Shown: positions 27,398 through 36,135, numbered from the stretch's first letter. The stretch: DNA of 64,000 bases from Eilatimonas milleporae (GCF_003688555.1 NZ_REFR01000012.1:124001-188000), one strand, 5' to 3'. Numbers and translations are program-made. The notes: generated by a model not told the origin, from the letters alone.

Positions 27398-28162
27398 ATG
27401 ACCGGCATGGATGAAACCGCTCCCGTCACCGCCGCATTGCTGATCATCGGCGATGAAATCCTGTCCGGCCGCACCCAGGACAAAAATCTTGCCTATCTTG
27501 CCGCCTGGTTGAACGAAGCCGGCATCGACATGGCCGAGGCCCGGGTCGTGCCCGATGTGGAGGCCGTGGTGGTCGAGGCCGTGCGGGCGCTGAGGGGGCG
27601 CTATACCTATGTCTTCACCACAGGCGGTATCGGCCCCACCCATGACGACATCACCGCCGAGTGTCTGGCCAAGGCCTTCGAGGTACCGCTTCAGGTCCAC
27701 CCTGAGGCCCATGCCCGCCTGCTCGCCCATTACGGCGAGGCCGATTTCACCCCGGCGCGTCAGCGCATGGCCCGCGTGCCCGAAGGCGCTGTACTCATCG
27801 ACAATCCGGTGTCCATCGCGCCGGGTTTTCAGATCGGCAATGTCTTTGTCATGGCCGGCGTGCCGAAAATCATGCAGGCCATGCTGGAAGGTTTGCGCGC
27901 ACGGTTGAAGGGCGGTGTCACCGTCCTGTCGAAGGCGGTCACCATCCGCGCGCCGGAAAGCGCCATCGCCGGCGATCTCGGCGAGATTCAGGCGGCACAT
28001 ACGGGGGTGTCCATCGGCAGCTACCCCTTTTTCCGCGACGCCACGGGGCAAAGCGGCGCGCAGATTGTCGTCCGCTCCCGCGATGCGGCGGCGCTGGAGG
28101 CGGCCTGCGCTGCCGTCATTGCCTATTGCCGGCGGGAAAACCTGCCGTTCGAGGAAAACTGA
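27398..28162 (+). CDS. Molybdopterin-binding domain protein, CinA N-terminal-like
   Basis: A 254-residue protein of the competence/damage-inducible CinA family restricted to the MoaB/Mog-like N-terminal domain: ALLIIGDEILSGRTQDKN and FTTGGIGPTHDDITAE are the signature loops. The C-terminal nicotinamide-nucleotide amidase domain of full-length CinA is absent, a common alphaproteobacterial form. The N-terminal fold can have ADP-ribose pyrophosphatase activity in some relatives; its role here is uncertain. It follows purB by 38 bases. Its last 40 bases overlap the 3' end of the convergent ABC permease gene. Confidence 0.92.
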   Translation: MTGMDETAPVTAALLIIGDEILSGRTQDKNLAYLAAWLNEAGIDMAEARVVPDVEAVVVEAVRALRGRYTYVFTTGGIGPTHDDITAECLAKAFEVPLQVHPEAHARLLAHYGEADFTPARQRMARVPEGAVLIDNPVSIAPGFQIGNVFVMAGVPKIMQAMLEGLRARLKGGVTVLSKAVTIRAPESAIAGDLGEIQAAHTGVSIGSYPFFRDATGQSGAQIVVRSRDAAALEAACAAVIAYCRRENLPFEEN

Positions 28163-29262
28163 CCCATCAGGCACAGGCCGGTGAACACACCTGCGAACAG
28201 GGCGACCGGCCATATATGGCCCGACAGCACGTCCCATCCGTCCCCGCGCAGGAACAACCCGCGCATGGCCCGCACCATATGCGTCAGGGGAAAAACCTCG
28301 CCCAGCCCGCGCGCCCATGCAGGCATGCCCTCATACGGGAACAGGACCCCGGACAGCAGAATGGCCGGCAGGTAAAAGGCAACCGCGCCCTGCACCGCCT
28401 GTAACTGGCTCCGCGCTCGGTCCGACAGCCAGAAGCCCAGCGCCAGATGCGCCAGCGCAAAGACCGGCACCATGATCGCCAGAAACAGAACCGGCCCGCG
28501 CAACGGCAGCTCGAACAGCGTCACGGCAATCCCGGTGATCGCCCCGGCCTGAAACATCGCCGTCGCCACATGGGGCAGGGCCTTGCCCGCCAGCAGGTCC
28601 AGCCGCCCGACAGGCGTGGTCTCCAGGGTTTCGAGCGCGCCGCTTTCCCGCTCGCGCAACAGGGACAGGCTGCCCAGCATCAGCATGCTGATCATCAGCA
28701 CCAAGCCCATCAGGCCGGGGATCATGCTCCAGCTGCTCAGCCGCTCGGGATTGTACAGCCAGACGATATCGGGCGGCGGCGGCCTCAGCCCGGTACGGGC
28801 CGCCTGCCGCCAGGCCGTGCGCGCCAGCGCGCCGAGGGCCGGCGTCACGGCCGCCGGGTTGGAGGCGTCGGCGAAAATACGTGCCGGGCCAGCAGCGTCG
28901 GCCTCGGCTCCCGTCTCTGTTTCCGCCCTCGCTTCCTCCTCCAGCTCGAATGGGTCGCCGGGGTCGGGCAGGCGGATGCCGATCAGGGCGTCGCCGCGCC
29001 GCACCGCCTCCAGTGCATCTGACGTTTGCTGTGCCGGTCGGAAATAACCGCTTTGCGCCAGAACCTTTTCCACCCGCGCCCTGTCCGCCGGTCGGCCCCC
29101 CTCGATCACGGCCGTGACAGTGCGCGGGTCTGGGTTGACCGCGAAACCGAACAGGAGGATCTGCAACAGCGGCACGCTCATCAGCAGCGCCAGGCTGGTC
29201 CGGTCCCGGGCAAGATACAGGCCCTCCACCCAGGCCACCGCATGGATACGCCTGAGGCTCAT
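28123..29262 (-). CDS. ABC-2 type exporter permease
   Basis: A 379-residue inner-membrane protein with one N-terminal transmembrane helix (LALLMSVPLLQILLFGFAV), a large extracytoplasmic domain (residues about 45-190), and five or so C-terminal helices. The NPERLSSWSMIPGLMG and ESGALETLETTPVGR segments are typical of the YhhJ/YbhR-type drug or polymer exporters. An acidic, alanine-rich run (EEEARAETETGAEADA) near residue 115 is probably a disordered insertion. The ATG overlaps the ATPase stop by four bases (ATGA). Its 3' end overlaps the convergent CinA-like gene by 40 bases. The exported substrate is unknown. Confidence 0.93.
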   Translation of the reverse strand: MSLRRIHAVAWVEGLYLARDRTSLALLMSVPLLQILLFGFAVNPDPRTVTAVIEGGRPADRARVEKVLAQSGYFRPAQQTSDALEAVRRGDALIGIRLPDPGDPFELEEEARAETETGAEADAAGPARIFADASNPAAVTPALGALARTAWRQAARTGLRPPPPDIVWLYNPERLSSWSMIPGLMGLVLMISMLMLGSLSLLRERESGALETLETTPVGRLDLLAGKALPHVATAMFQAGAITGIAVTLFELPLRGPVLFLAIMVPVFALAHLALGFWLSDRARSQLQAVQGAVAFYLPAILLSGVLFPYEGMPAWARGLGEVFPLTHMVRAMRGLFLRGDGWDVLSGHIWPVALFAGVFTGLCLMGQFSSNGRFSRRQ

Positions 29263-30197
29263 GCCATGCCCTTGTCGTGGGTTTTCTCTGGTTGCCGGGC
29301 CATCTCCGGCTGCTGCTTGCTCTCATGCGTCGCCACCGTCAGATAGGCGGCATCGGCCAGGCTGGGCGCGCGTCGCGTCAGGCCGGGGTGGTGCCCGATG
29401 ATCCGTTCGGCCGCACCGTCCCGGACATACAGGCGGACGTCCGTCCCGTCCCGTCTGCCGCCCAGCACGCCGGTCAGGGCCGTCAGTGTGTCGATGGACG
29501 CCGCCACCGGCCCCTGTAGCACGACGCCGGGCGCCGCGGCCGCCATATCCGCCGGGCGGCCCGACAGGGCGGTCACGCCGTCGATCAGGAATAGACCCCG
29601 CCTGGCCCAGGCGGCTTCATGATGGTCATGGGTGGCAATGACAACGGCGGCGCCCGCGTCGGCAAGGCGGCCGATTTCCAGCCACAACTGCTGGCGCGCC
29701 ACCGCGTCCAGCCCCGTGGTCGGTTCGTCCAGCAGCACCACGCTCGGCCCGTGCAAGAGGCAGCAGGCCATGTGCAGCCGCCGCGCCCAGCCACCTGACA
29801 GGGCGGCGACCCGCGTGTCCGTATGGGGGCCGAGGCCGAACCGGTCGATCATGCGGGCAATACGCCCCCCGCTGTCGTCCAGATGGTAGAGCGCCGCCCG
29901 GAAGCGCAGGGTCTCCGCCACGTTCAGATGCGGCGCCAGCGCCAGCCCCTGCGCCATATACCCGATGCGGGCGCGCACGGCCCGGCTGTCCCGTAAGGGC
30001 AGGTCGAGAATACACCCCGTGCCCCTGTCCGGTTGCAGCATACCGGCCATGATTTTCAGCGCCGTCGTCTTGCCCCCGCCATTGGCGCCCAGCAGCGCGA
30101 ACACCTCGCCCGGCCCCACCGTCAGGCTCAGGCCCGCCAGCGCCGGCCGTCCGGCATAGGCATGGTGGATATCGTCAAGTGCGATGGCGGCCGTCAC
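29259..30197 (-). CDS. ABC transporter ATP-binding protein
   Basis: A 312-residue ATPase partner of the permease. Start is GTG 30197 (VTAAIALDDI), with AAAGGCGG seven bases upstream; longer in-frame starts overlap the ketoacyl synthase gene. Motifs in order: Walker A GANGGGKTT, signature LSGGWARRL (in place of LSGGQ), Walker B VVLLDEPTTGLD, and H-loop IATHDHH. A C-terminal extension of about 100 residues follows the nucleotide-binding domain, as in some polymer and antibiotic exporters. It is co-transcribed with the permease and the upstream ketoacyl synthase-like gene. Confidence 0.93.
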   Translation of the reverse strand: MTAAIALDDIHHAYAGRPALAGLSLTVGPGEVFALLGANGGGKTTALKIMAGMLQPDRGTGCILDLPLRDSRAVRARIGYMAQGLALAPHLNVAETLRFRAALYHLDDSGGRIARMIDRFGLGPHTDTRVAALSGGWARRLHMACCLLHGPSVVLLDEPTTGLDAVARQQLWLEIGRLADAGAAVVIATHDHHEAAWARRGLFLIDGVTALSGRPADMAAAAPGVVLQGPVAASIDTLTALTGVLGGRRDGTDVRLYVRDGAAERIIGHHPGLTRRAPSLADAAYLTVATHESKQQPEMARQPEKTHDKGMA

Positions 30198-30243
30198 TGT
30201 CTGACCGCCTTTGTCGGCGCGCCCTGTTGATGAGGGACCGTCA

Positions 30244-31497
30244 TCATACGGCCGTCTTGTCCGCGTGCGGCCCCCGCCGGAAGACAAAGCCGCCATACAT
30301 GTATTTCGTCGCCTCGGCCCCCAGGATCAGTGCGGTTTCGCCCGGTGCCATGCCCGGTGCCAGGCTGGACAGCGCCAGCCAGATCGCTGCCGAGCCCGTA
30401 TTGCCGCGCCGGTCGGCTTCCACATGGATCCTGTCGCGGGGCAGGCCGAAAAACTGTTCGATCAAGCCGTCCATGATGCCATTGGCCTGATGCGGCACGA
30501 TGTGCGTGACCCCGTCAATGTCCACGCCCAGGTCCGCCGCCGCCTTCAACCCCGCCTGAAACAGGTCGGCGCCGTTTGCCCGCACATCGGCAAAGGCATG
30601 GTCGAAGGCCAGCACCGCCCCGCGCGGCGCCGGACGGGCCGAGCCCCCGTCCGCCAATTGAAAGCCGGGCGTCCGACCCACCCCGATCTGCCCGAAAAAG
30701 CTGCTCTCCACCATTCCGAGGACAGGGCCGGGGCCAGAGTCGGAGCCGAGAGCAGGGCCATTGACAGAGCCCGGCTGTCCGTCCACCCGGTCCAGCACCA
30801 CGGCCGCCGCGCCGTCGCCCATCTGCACCATGTTGACAAGCTGGCCCCGGTCCTCATCCAGCGCCCCGGGATCGAAAAAGCTGGACCCGGTTTCCGACCC
30901 GACAATGACCACCGGGCCGATCCCTTGCTCTGGCCCCGGCTCTGCTCCCGGCCCCGGTCCCTGTAACAGACCGTGGGCGATCACCAGGGCATTGGCGAAG
31001 CCGGTACAGGCCTGGCGCAGTTCCATATGCGGCCCGTGAAAATCCAGCAGGTCGGCGACAAAGGCGATATTGCCCGGCACGGGCTGTGCCGGTGTCGCGG
31101 TATGGCCGATCAGATAGCCGATGTCCCCGACATCAAGCCCGGCACTGTCCAGCGCCGCCCGCACCGCGCGCGCGGCCAGGTCCGGGTTGCTGTCCCCGGC
31201 GCGCGGGCCTTCCCGGCGGGTTTGGAAATCCCGCGCCAGATGACGGGCCCGTATGCCCAGCTTGTCGGCATAGACCCGGGCGCGGCCGGCGATGTCCGGG
31301 GCAAACCCGTCCGCGATACGGGCGATCAGCGTGTCCGTCGTCACCGGCTCACCCGGCAGGGCGGCGCCGATGCCCCTCAGGGCCAGGGGGGTCCGGCTGG
31401 ACCACGGCGCGCGCCCGTCATTTGTGCCTTGCCGACTGCCCGGAAATTGGCCCGGAAACTGAACTGTAACCGGGCCTTGCGTGCCATGCTGCGCCAT
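30244..31497 (-). CDS. Beta-ketoacyl-ACP synthase III-like enzyme (FabH superfamily)
   Basis: A 417-residue thiolase-fold condensing enzyme. Start is ATG 31497, with GGGAGGGAC upstream. The complete FabH-type triad is present: Cys164 (RQACTGFANA), His336 (VPHQANGIMDG) and Asn366 (RRGNTGSAAIW). It is longer than housekeeping FabH (about 320) because of a 40-residue N-terminal extension and two glycine/proline-rich insertions (GPGPGAEPGPEQG near 180-192; GSDSGPGPV near 251-259). That architecture and the placement ahead of an ABC-2 exporter suggest a specialised acyl-transfer or secondary lipid pathway rather than primary fatty-acid initiation. Neither carrier protein nor other synthase genes are adjacent, so the product is unknown. 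Confidence 0.88.
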   Translation of the reverse strand: MAQHGTQGPVTVQFPGQFPGSRQGTNDGRAPWSSRTPLALRGIGAALPGEPVTTDTLIARIADGFAPDIAGRARVYADKLGIRARHLARDFQTRREGPRAGDSNPDLAARAVRAALDSAGLDVGDIGYLIGHTATPAQPVPGNIAFVADLLDFHGPHMELRQACTGFANALVIAHGLLQGPGPGAEPGPEQGIGPVVIVGSETGSSFFDPGALDEDRGQLVNMVQMGDGAAAVVLDRVDGQPGSVNGPALGSDSGPGPVLGMVESSFFGQIGVGRTPGFQLADGGSARPAPRGAVLAFDHAFADVRANGADLFQAGLKAAADLGVDIDGVTHIVPHQANGIMDGLIEQFFGLPRDRIHVEADRRGNTGSAAIWLALSSLAPGMAPGETALILGAEATKYMYGGFVFRRGPHADKTAV

Positions 31498-31748
31498 GTC
31501 CGTCCCTCCCGATAACCGTTTTCCCCAAGCGGGTCTTTCTTCGGCGGTCGCCGTGCCTCTCGCACCGCCGAACGGCAATAGACCCGGCCCCATGGCCGAA
31601 GGCAATCAACACCTATTTCCCATTTTCGCGAGGGGTCCGTGAGAATATGTGTGGAGGAAACCGGGGCCGTTGTCGGATACCGCGTGCAAGCCCCTTGATC
31701 CCGACCGTGCCCCTGTGGTCTAGTCCGCCCGACCGACCGACCATGCAG

Positions 31749-31835
31749 GCCCGCGTGGCGAAATTGGTAGACGCAAGGGACTTAAAATCCCTCGGCCGTA
31801 AGGCCGTGCCGGTTCGAGTCCGGCCGCGGGCACCA
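31749..31835 (+). tRNA. tRNA-Leu (UAA)
   Basis: An 87-base leucine tRNA with the CCA end encoded. The acceptor stem is GCCCGCG/CGCGGGC; the anticodon arm AGGGA-CTTAAAA-TCCCT puts TAA at 31783-31785. A long variable arm (CGGCCGTAAGGCCG) marks class II tRNA, and the T-arm has GGTTCGAGTCC. It reads codon UUA. Confidence 0.97.
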
Positions 31836-32085
31836 TTTCACAACAGAGTTGCGCACGGATTTGGACACGGATCTGGACACTGGGGTTTTGGTGTTTTCAA
31901 AGCCGGCGGCCTGTTCGGCGGGCGCGCCCCGTCTTCGCTGAAACCGGACTGGACACTCCCGCCCATGGACGCCGGCCTGGGCGCATGAAGTTGACATAAG
32001 CCTTCCACTCCAGAAGGGTGAGAGCCGAGGCGGCTGGACCGTACCGGATGCTTTGGTCTCTTCGGCAAATAAAGGGAGATACCCC

Positions 32086-33321
32086 ATGATCACCAAGCGC
32101 GACTTTCTGAAATCGGCAGCCATCGGGACGGCCATGGCGGGGGTTGGGACGTCTTGGACCCATGCGGACGCGGCCACGTCGCCCGCTCTGCCCGGCCCGA
32201 TTTCAGCCGATGAACGCCGCGTGCGTATTGCCAGGGCGCAGGCGCTGATGGGCCGGCAGGGGCTGTCGGGCATCCTGCTCGAGCCGGGTGCGTCCATGCT
32301 GTATTTTACCGGGCTTGGCTGGTGGCGGTCCGAACGGCTCGTGGCGGCGATACTCCCCGCCAAGGGGGATATGGCGATCGTTGCCCCGGCCTTTGAGGAG
32401 CCGTCGATCCGGGAACAGATGGAGCTCGACGCGGAACTCCGGGTCTGGAATGAGGATGAAAGCCCTTTCGCGCTGGTCAAGGGCGTGCTTGAGGATCGCG
32501 GTGTCGCCGGACCATTGGGGCTGGAAGCGAGTGTCCGCTATTTCGTGGTCGATGGCCTCAAAAAGGATATGAGCGGCCGTGAAACGACGTCAGCGGACGG
32601 CGTTGTCTACGGCTGCCGGATGATCAAGTCCGAGCATGAGTTACAGCTCATGCAGGCGGCCAATGACATCACAATGGCAGCCTATCGCGACATTTATCCG
32701 AAGGTCGAGGCGGGCATGACGGGCCCGGATATTGCGGCGATGATGCGCGCGGCGACCCGCAGGCATGGCGCCGAGCCGACCTTTGCACTTGCCCTTGTCG
32801 GAGAGGCAAGCGCCTATCCACACGGTTCAAGGAAGGTCCACACGGTCGGGCAAGGCCAGGTCATCCTGATGGATTGCGGCTGTGACGTGCATGGCTACAA
32901 ATCCGATATCTCTCGGACCTGGGTGCATGGTGAGGCGAATGCGGAGCAGATACGCGTCTGGAACACTGTTCGCAAAGGTCAGGAAATCGCGCTTGAGACG
33001 GCAAAAGTCGGACGGCCCGCGCGCAAGGTGGATGCGGCTGTCCGCAAATTCTATGAGGCCGAAGGCTTTGGTCCCGGCTATCAGCTGCCGGGTCTGTCTC
33101 ACCGCCTGGGGCATGGCATCGGGATGGAAGGGCATGAACCGATCAATTTCGTCGGCAATGAGGATACGGCCCTGGCGCCGGGCATGTGTTTCTCGAACGA
33201 GCCGGGGATCTATCTGCCCGGAAAATTCGGTGTACGGCATGAAGACTGCCTTTACATGACCGAGGAAGGCCCGAAGCTGTTCACGGGCCTCAGCCCGTCA
33301 ATCGACAACCCGATGGGGTAA
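32086..33321 (+). CDS. M24-family (Xaa-Pro dipeptidase-like) metallopeptidase with Tat-like signal
   Basis: A 411-residue peptidase of the pita-bread fold. The start is ATG 32086, with GGGAG eight bases upstream. The N-terminus (ITKRDFLKSAAIGTAMAG) resembles a twin-arginine signal with KR in place of RR, implying export. The catalytic domain carries the dimetal ligands in LMDCGCDVHG, YKSDISRTW, RLGHGIGMEGHE, SNEPGIY and VRHEDCLYM, so the enzyme should be active. Such proteins cleave dipeptides or N-terminal residues ahead of proline. It fits with the S10 peptidase and TonB receptors in a peptide-scavenging lifestyle. It stands alone between the tRNA and a gene-poor gap. Confidence 0.92.
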   Translation: MITKRDFLKSAAIGTAMAGVGTSWTHADAATSPALPGPISADERRVRIARAQALMGRQGLSGILLEPGASMLYFTGLGWWRSERLVAAILPAKGDMAIVAPAFEEPSIREQMELDAELRVWNEDESPFALVKGVLEDRGVAGPLGLEASVRYFVVDGLKKDMSGRETTSADGVVYGCRMIKSEHELQLMQAANDITMAAYRDIYPKVEAGMTGPDIAAMMRAATRRHGAEPTFALALVGEASAYPHGSRKVHTVGQGQVILMDCGCDVHGYKSDISRTWVHGEANAEQIRVWNTVRKGQEIALETAKVGRPARKVDAAVRKFYEAEGFGPGYQLPGLSHRLGHGIGMEGHEPINFVGNEDTALAPGMCFSNEPGIYLPGKFGVRHEDCLYMTEEGPKLFTGLSPSIDNPMG

Positions 33322-33360
33322 GTCCCGTCTTCCGGTCCACAAAAGGAAAACGCCTGAAAG

Positions 33361-33397
33361 CTCAACCCTCTCGTTCTCCATCAGATGTGGGGTTGAG
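33361..33397. repeat. Inverted repeat after the M24 peptidase
   Basis: CTCAACCC and GGGTTGAG separated by 21 bases in the gap between convergent genes. There is no T-tract, so a role as terminator is only possible for a rho-dependent or paired-gene situation. Confidence 0.35.
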
Positions 33398-33530
33398 CGG
33401 CCGGGCGGCACGGTCGGCGGTGAATTCCGGGTCAGACATCACAGCGCCGTAATGACGGCATGCGTGCGCCCCCGCACGGTATCCCGGGAACGGGGGACGC
33501 ACACAGAGTAGGGGGTATGTCCCCGGCGCT

Positions 33531-34640
33531 TCAGAGCTGATCCAGCAGTGCCCTGGCCTGCGCGAAGTCCGGTTTCCTGTCCAGCAAGGCCTGGAGAAGC
33601 GCCCGTGCCTTTGCCGTGTCGTCCAGTTGTTTGTACGCCCTGGCCATCTGTAACTGCAATTGTGCGTGTTCCTGCATGGCCGGCACCAGTTCCATAAGGG
33701 CGATCGCCTGACGGGTGGCCTCGGGCGACGTGGCCCCTTGCGCGAAATAATAGCCGTAGAGTGCGAGCAGGGCCCCGTTATAGTCGTCGGGCGCCTGCTC
33801 ATACGCCGTCAGCGCGCCCGCGTCGCCGTCCAGGAATCGGGCGATCAGGTCATATGTGGTCTCATCGCGGAACGGTTCCCGTGCCGCCGGCGTCAGGCCC
33901 AGCGCCCGCACCAGCGCCTCGGCCACCGCCGGGGTCGAGGCCGGGTTCTGCCCGGTGATCAACCGGCCGTCCCGCGCCACATGGCTCAGCATCATCGGCG
34001 CCGCCTCGAAACGCGCGCCGCGTTCCTTCAGCCTGTCCTCCAGCAGGAAGTCGAATTTGGACGCCCAGCCCTTGCTGAACAGGGTTTCCTCCTGATTGGT
34101 GAAGCCGTTGACCGACTTGCCGTCGACCAGATACCGCCCGTCGCTGAGGGTCACATTCACCAGGGCGGCCGGGCCATGGCACACCGCGCTGACCACACCG
34201 CCGCTGTCATAAATATCGGCGATCAGCCTTTGCAGCGGCTGGTGATCCGGCAGGTCGAACATCGCCCCCTTGCCGCCGACGATGAAGACCGCGTCATAAG
34301 CCGACGGGTCGACCGCCGCCAGCGGCCGGGTATCGTCCAGCTTGGACAGGATCGCCTTGTCCCCGGCGATGGCAAGGGCATAGGCGGCCTGTGGATCATG
34401 CTTGTCCGGCTCGGCCTTCCCGCCCATGGGGCTCGCCACATCGACTGTGATATTGTTCTGTTTGAAGATCAGATAGGCATGCGCGAACTCTTCCAGTTCA
34501 TAGCCGGGCTGCGTCTCGCCGCCGTCGACGCCGTTGCTGCTGATCACCATCAGAACCCGCTTCGGCGCTTCTGCGGCGGCCGGCACCATCAGCCCGGCGG
34601 CAAGCAGCACTATGCTCGCTGCAAGGTGTATGAATTTCAT
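33531..34640 (-). CDS. Secreted DJ-1/PfpI-like (type 1 glutamine amidotransferase-like) protein with C-terminal TPR region
   Basis: About 369 residues. Start is ATG 34640, with GGAGG eight bases upstream; a start seven codons earlier would place the ribosome site inside the coding sequence. Signal peptide (about 1-23), then a DJ-1/PfpI domain (25-250) with GYELEEFAHAY, FIVGGKGAMFDLPD and the nucleophile elbow SAVCHGPAAL, whose cysteine is intact. After a linker, residues about 265-369 form TPR-like helix pairs (YNGALLALYGYYFAQGAT, LQMARAYKQLDDTAKARALL). Hsp31-type relatives are glyoxalases, chaperones or amidases and are normally cytoplasmic; export plus TPR fusion is uncommon. Function uncertain. 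Confidence 0.85.
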   Translation of the reverse strand: MKFIHLAASIVLLAAGLMVPAAAEAPKRVLMVISSNGVDGGETQPGYELEEFAHAYLIFKQNNITVDVASPMGGKAEPDKHDPQAAYALAIAGDKAILSKLDDTRPLAAVDPSAYDAVFIVGGKGAMFDLPDHQPLQRLIADIYDSGGVVSAVCHGPAALVNVTLSDGRYLVDGKSVNGFTNQEETLFSKGWASKFDFLLEDRLKERGARFEAAPMMLSHVARDGRLITGQNPASTPAVAEALVRALGLTPAAREPFRDETTYDLIARFLDGDAGALTAYEQAPDDYNGALLALYGYYFAQGATSPEATRQAIALMELVPAMQEHAQLQLQMARAYKQLDDTAKARALLQALLDRKPDFAQARALLDQL

Positions 34641-34810
34641 CTTTGTGTCCTCCACTGTCATCGAACGAGGTCAGGCCTCACGGGCGACGGTGGCAGAGCC
34701 GATGTGAAATGAATGTGAAATCGAACGGGAGAAACCGCCGGCGTCAAAGGGATGCTGGCCTTGAGTGCTCGAATTAGTACTCGAATTGCGGTTGCGGCAA
34801 TCCGCCCGGC

Positions 34811-34843
34811 CAGAGCGTTTTCAGAGCGTTTTCAGAGCGTTTT
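34811..34843. repeat. 11-bp tandem repeat, three perfect copies
   Basis: Unit CAGAGCGTTTT occurs three times without change, in the intergenic region downstream of the ccdB gene. A further degenerate duplicate (GGCAATCCGCCC) lies on either side of it (near 34796 and 34900). Confidence 0.95.
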
Positions 34844-34933
34844 CGCTGGCTCCGGGCTCGCCGAAAGCACCCTGGACTTTTAGGTTTAGGCGCTTTCGGG
34901 TGGCAATCCGCCCAAACAGCGCCTGGAATCGCT

Positions 34934-35242
34934 CTAAAATCCCTGAAACAGGAAATCCAGCGCGCCGATAATATCCTCGCGGTAATGCGCTTCGAGATTG
35001 GCAACACATTGACCGAGGCTGCGTTCGGGCAGGGCGGCGATATCGGTGGTCATCAGGATATAGGCCTGGCCGTCAATCTCGAGAACGGGCTTAAGACGGG
35101 GCAGGGCCTCGTTCGCTGCCTGTGCGTGCGGCACCAGCGGTACCACGACACGGGTGTTCAGATCGCTGAGCAGATCGGCCTGCACATCCACAACCATTGG
35201 CGCGGTCTTGCCGGGATAGCGATGGACATCGAAGCGCGCCAC
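34934..35242 (-). CDS. ccdB: CcdB-family toxin
   Basis: A 102-residue protein with the CcdB fold signature: MARFDVHRYPGK, VVVDVQADLLSDLNTRVVVPL and the basic/aromatic C-terminus ending DFLFQGF. CcdB poisons DNA gyrase by trapping the cleaved complex. Start is GTG 35242, one base after the ccdA stop, so synthesis is coupled to the antitoxin. Chromosomal copies are common and usually stabilise a region or modulate stress. Residues of the gyrase-contacting C-terminus appear intact. Confidence 0.93.
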   Translation of the reverse strand: MARFDVHRYPGKTAPMVVDVQADLLSDLNTRVVVPLVPHAQAANEALPRLKPVLEIDGQAYILMTTDIAALPERSLGQCVANLEAHYREDIIGALDFLFQGF

Positions 35243-35243
35243 C

Positions 35244-35525
35244 TCAGTCCGCCGCCCAGTCCGGGGTCAGCAGCGTGCCGTCCTTGTCCACCCGGGCATT
35301 ATGGGCTTCTATGGCGGCTTTGTTGCCGCGCAGCCATTCCCGTGCCTGCACCTCCCGGATTGCCCGGATGATCCCGGCTTCCGCCGCGCGCGAGGTGTTC
35401 ACATGCAGTGCTCTTGCAAGCTCCAGGACATCCGTGCGTATGGTCAGATTGGCGGCGCGGCGTTTGAGCGGTTGACCGTCGGTGTCGGTTTGCATCTCGA
35501 CGCGTCCCTTTGTATGCATGGCCAT
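35244..35525 (-). CDS. ccdA: CcdA-family antitoxin
   Basis: A 93-residue antitoxin (83 if translation begins at ATG 35495, which has AAGGGA nine bases upstream). The N-terminal ribbon-helix-helix segment (RAANLTIRTDVLELARALHV) binds the operator. The C-terminal part (REWLRGNKAAIEAHNARVD), with the aromatic and charged residues typical of CcdA, would wrap and neutralise CcdB. It is upstream of ccdB in one operon with a palindromic operator just before the start, as expected for autoregulation. Confidence 0.92.
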   Translation of the reverse strand: MAMHTKGRVEMQTDTDGQPLKRRAANLTIRTDVLELARALHVNTSRAAEAGIIRAIREVQAREWLRGNKAAIEAHNARVDKDGTLLTPDWAAD

Positions 35526-35531
35526 AGTGTC

Positions 35532-35558
35532 CTGTATGATGACTATACATACAGTATG
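35532..35558 (-). promoter_or_regulatory. Operator-like palindromes upstream of ccdAB
   Basis: CTGTATG (35532-35538) is matched by CATACAG (35548-35554), and CATACAGTATG (35548-35558) is itself a perfect palindrome. The site lies 7-33 bases upstream of the ccdA start in AT-rich DNA, the expected place for CcdA/CcdAB autorepression. Confidence 0.65.
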
Positions 35559-35776
35559 CGCATTAAAGATGCATATTTCAATATATGCCCACCTTTTGCC
35601 TGGGTGGGTGGCAGTCCTTGGAGCTCAACCACCACGCCGGCCCTAGCCGCCCCGCCGTCGCCTTCGACCCCTACCGCATCGGCCAGGACACTGACGGCGG
35701 GGCGGCGCCGGACGGGGGATAGGGGGGATCAGGAAAACGGCCGGGTCCATGCGCCGCCTGAAACAGGCTGTGCCGA

Positions 35777-36001
35777 TCAGTCTGTCAGGCGTTTCTCCAA
35801 TCTCTGTAGCATGGCGATCTGGGTCTTGTAGCGCTCGATTATCTCATCGGTCTGGCGACGCAGGTCTTCCTCATCGATGGTCTTGCCATCGGCCAGCTCG
35901 CCGACAACATTGCCGGGATGAGACAGAAATGCGATCGAATCTTCCAATCTCTCGATGTCTCTCCTGATCCATTCCAGCAGGGCGGGATCGGAATCCGTCA
36001 T
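35777..36001 (-). CDS. Small coiled-coil protein of unknown function
   Basis: A 74-residue acidic protein (MTDSDPALLEWIRRDIE...). The start is ATG 36001, with an excellent AAGGAG eight bases upstream; the longer frame lacks support. It is almost wholly helical by composition, with two heptad-like stretches, and ends QIAMLQRLEKRLTD. No family recognised. It is the last of four minus-strand genes of unknown function (35.8-38.3 kb) whose base composition is lower in GC than their neighbours. Confidence 0.75.
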   Translation of the reverse strand: MTDSDPALLEWIRRDIERLEDSIAFLSHPGNVVGELADGKTIDEEDLRRQTDEIIERYKTQIAMLQRLEKRLTD

Positions 36002-36135
36002 GGGCTTACTCCTTGAGATCACGCAGATCGGCACTATCGCCAAAGCTGTAAAATGATGTCAACGCCATGATTTGAAGACCGATCCCGGTACAGGCGAAAC
36101 GACCGCCACGGACGGTTTCCGGTTGGGCCTGGCCT

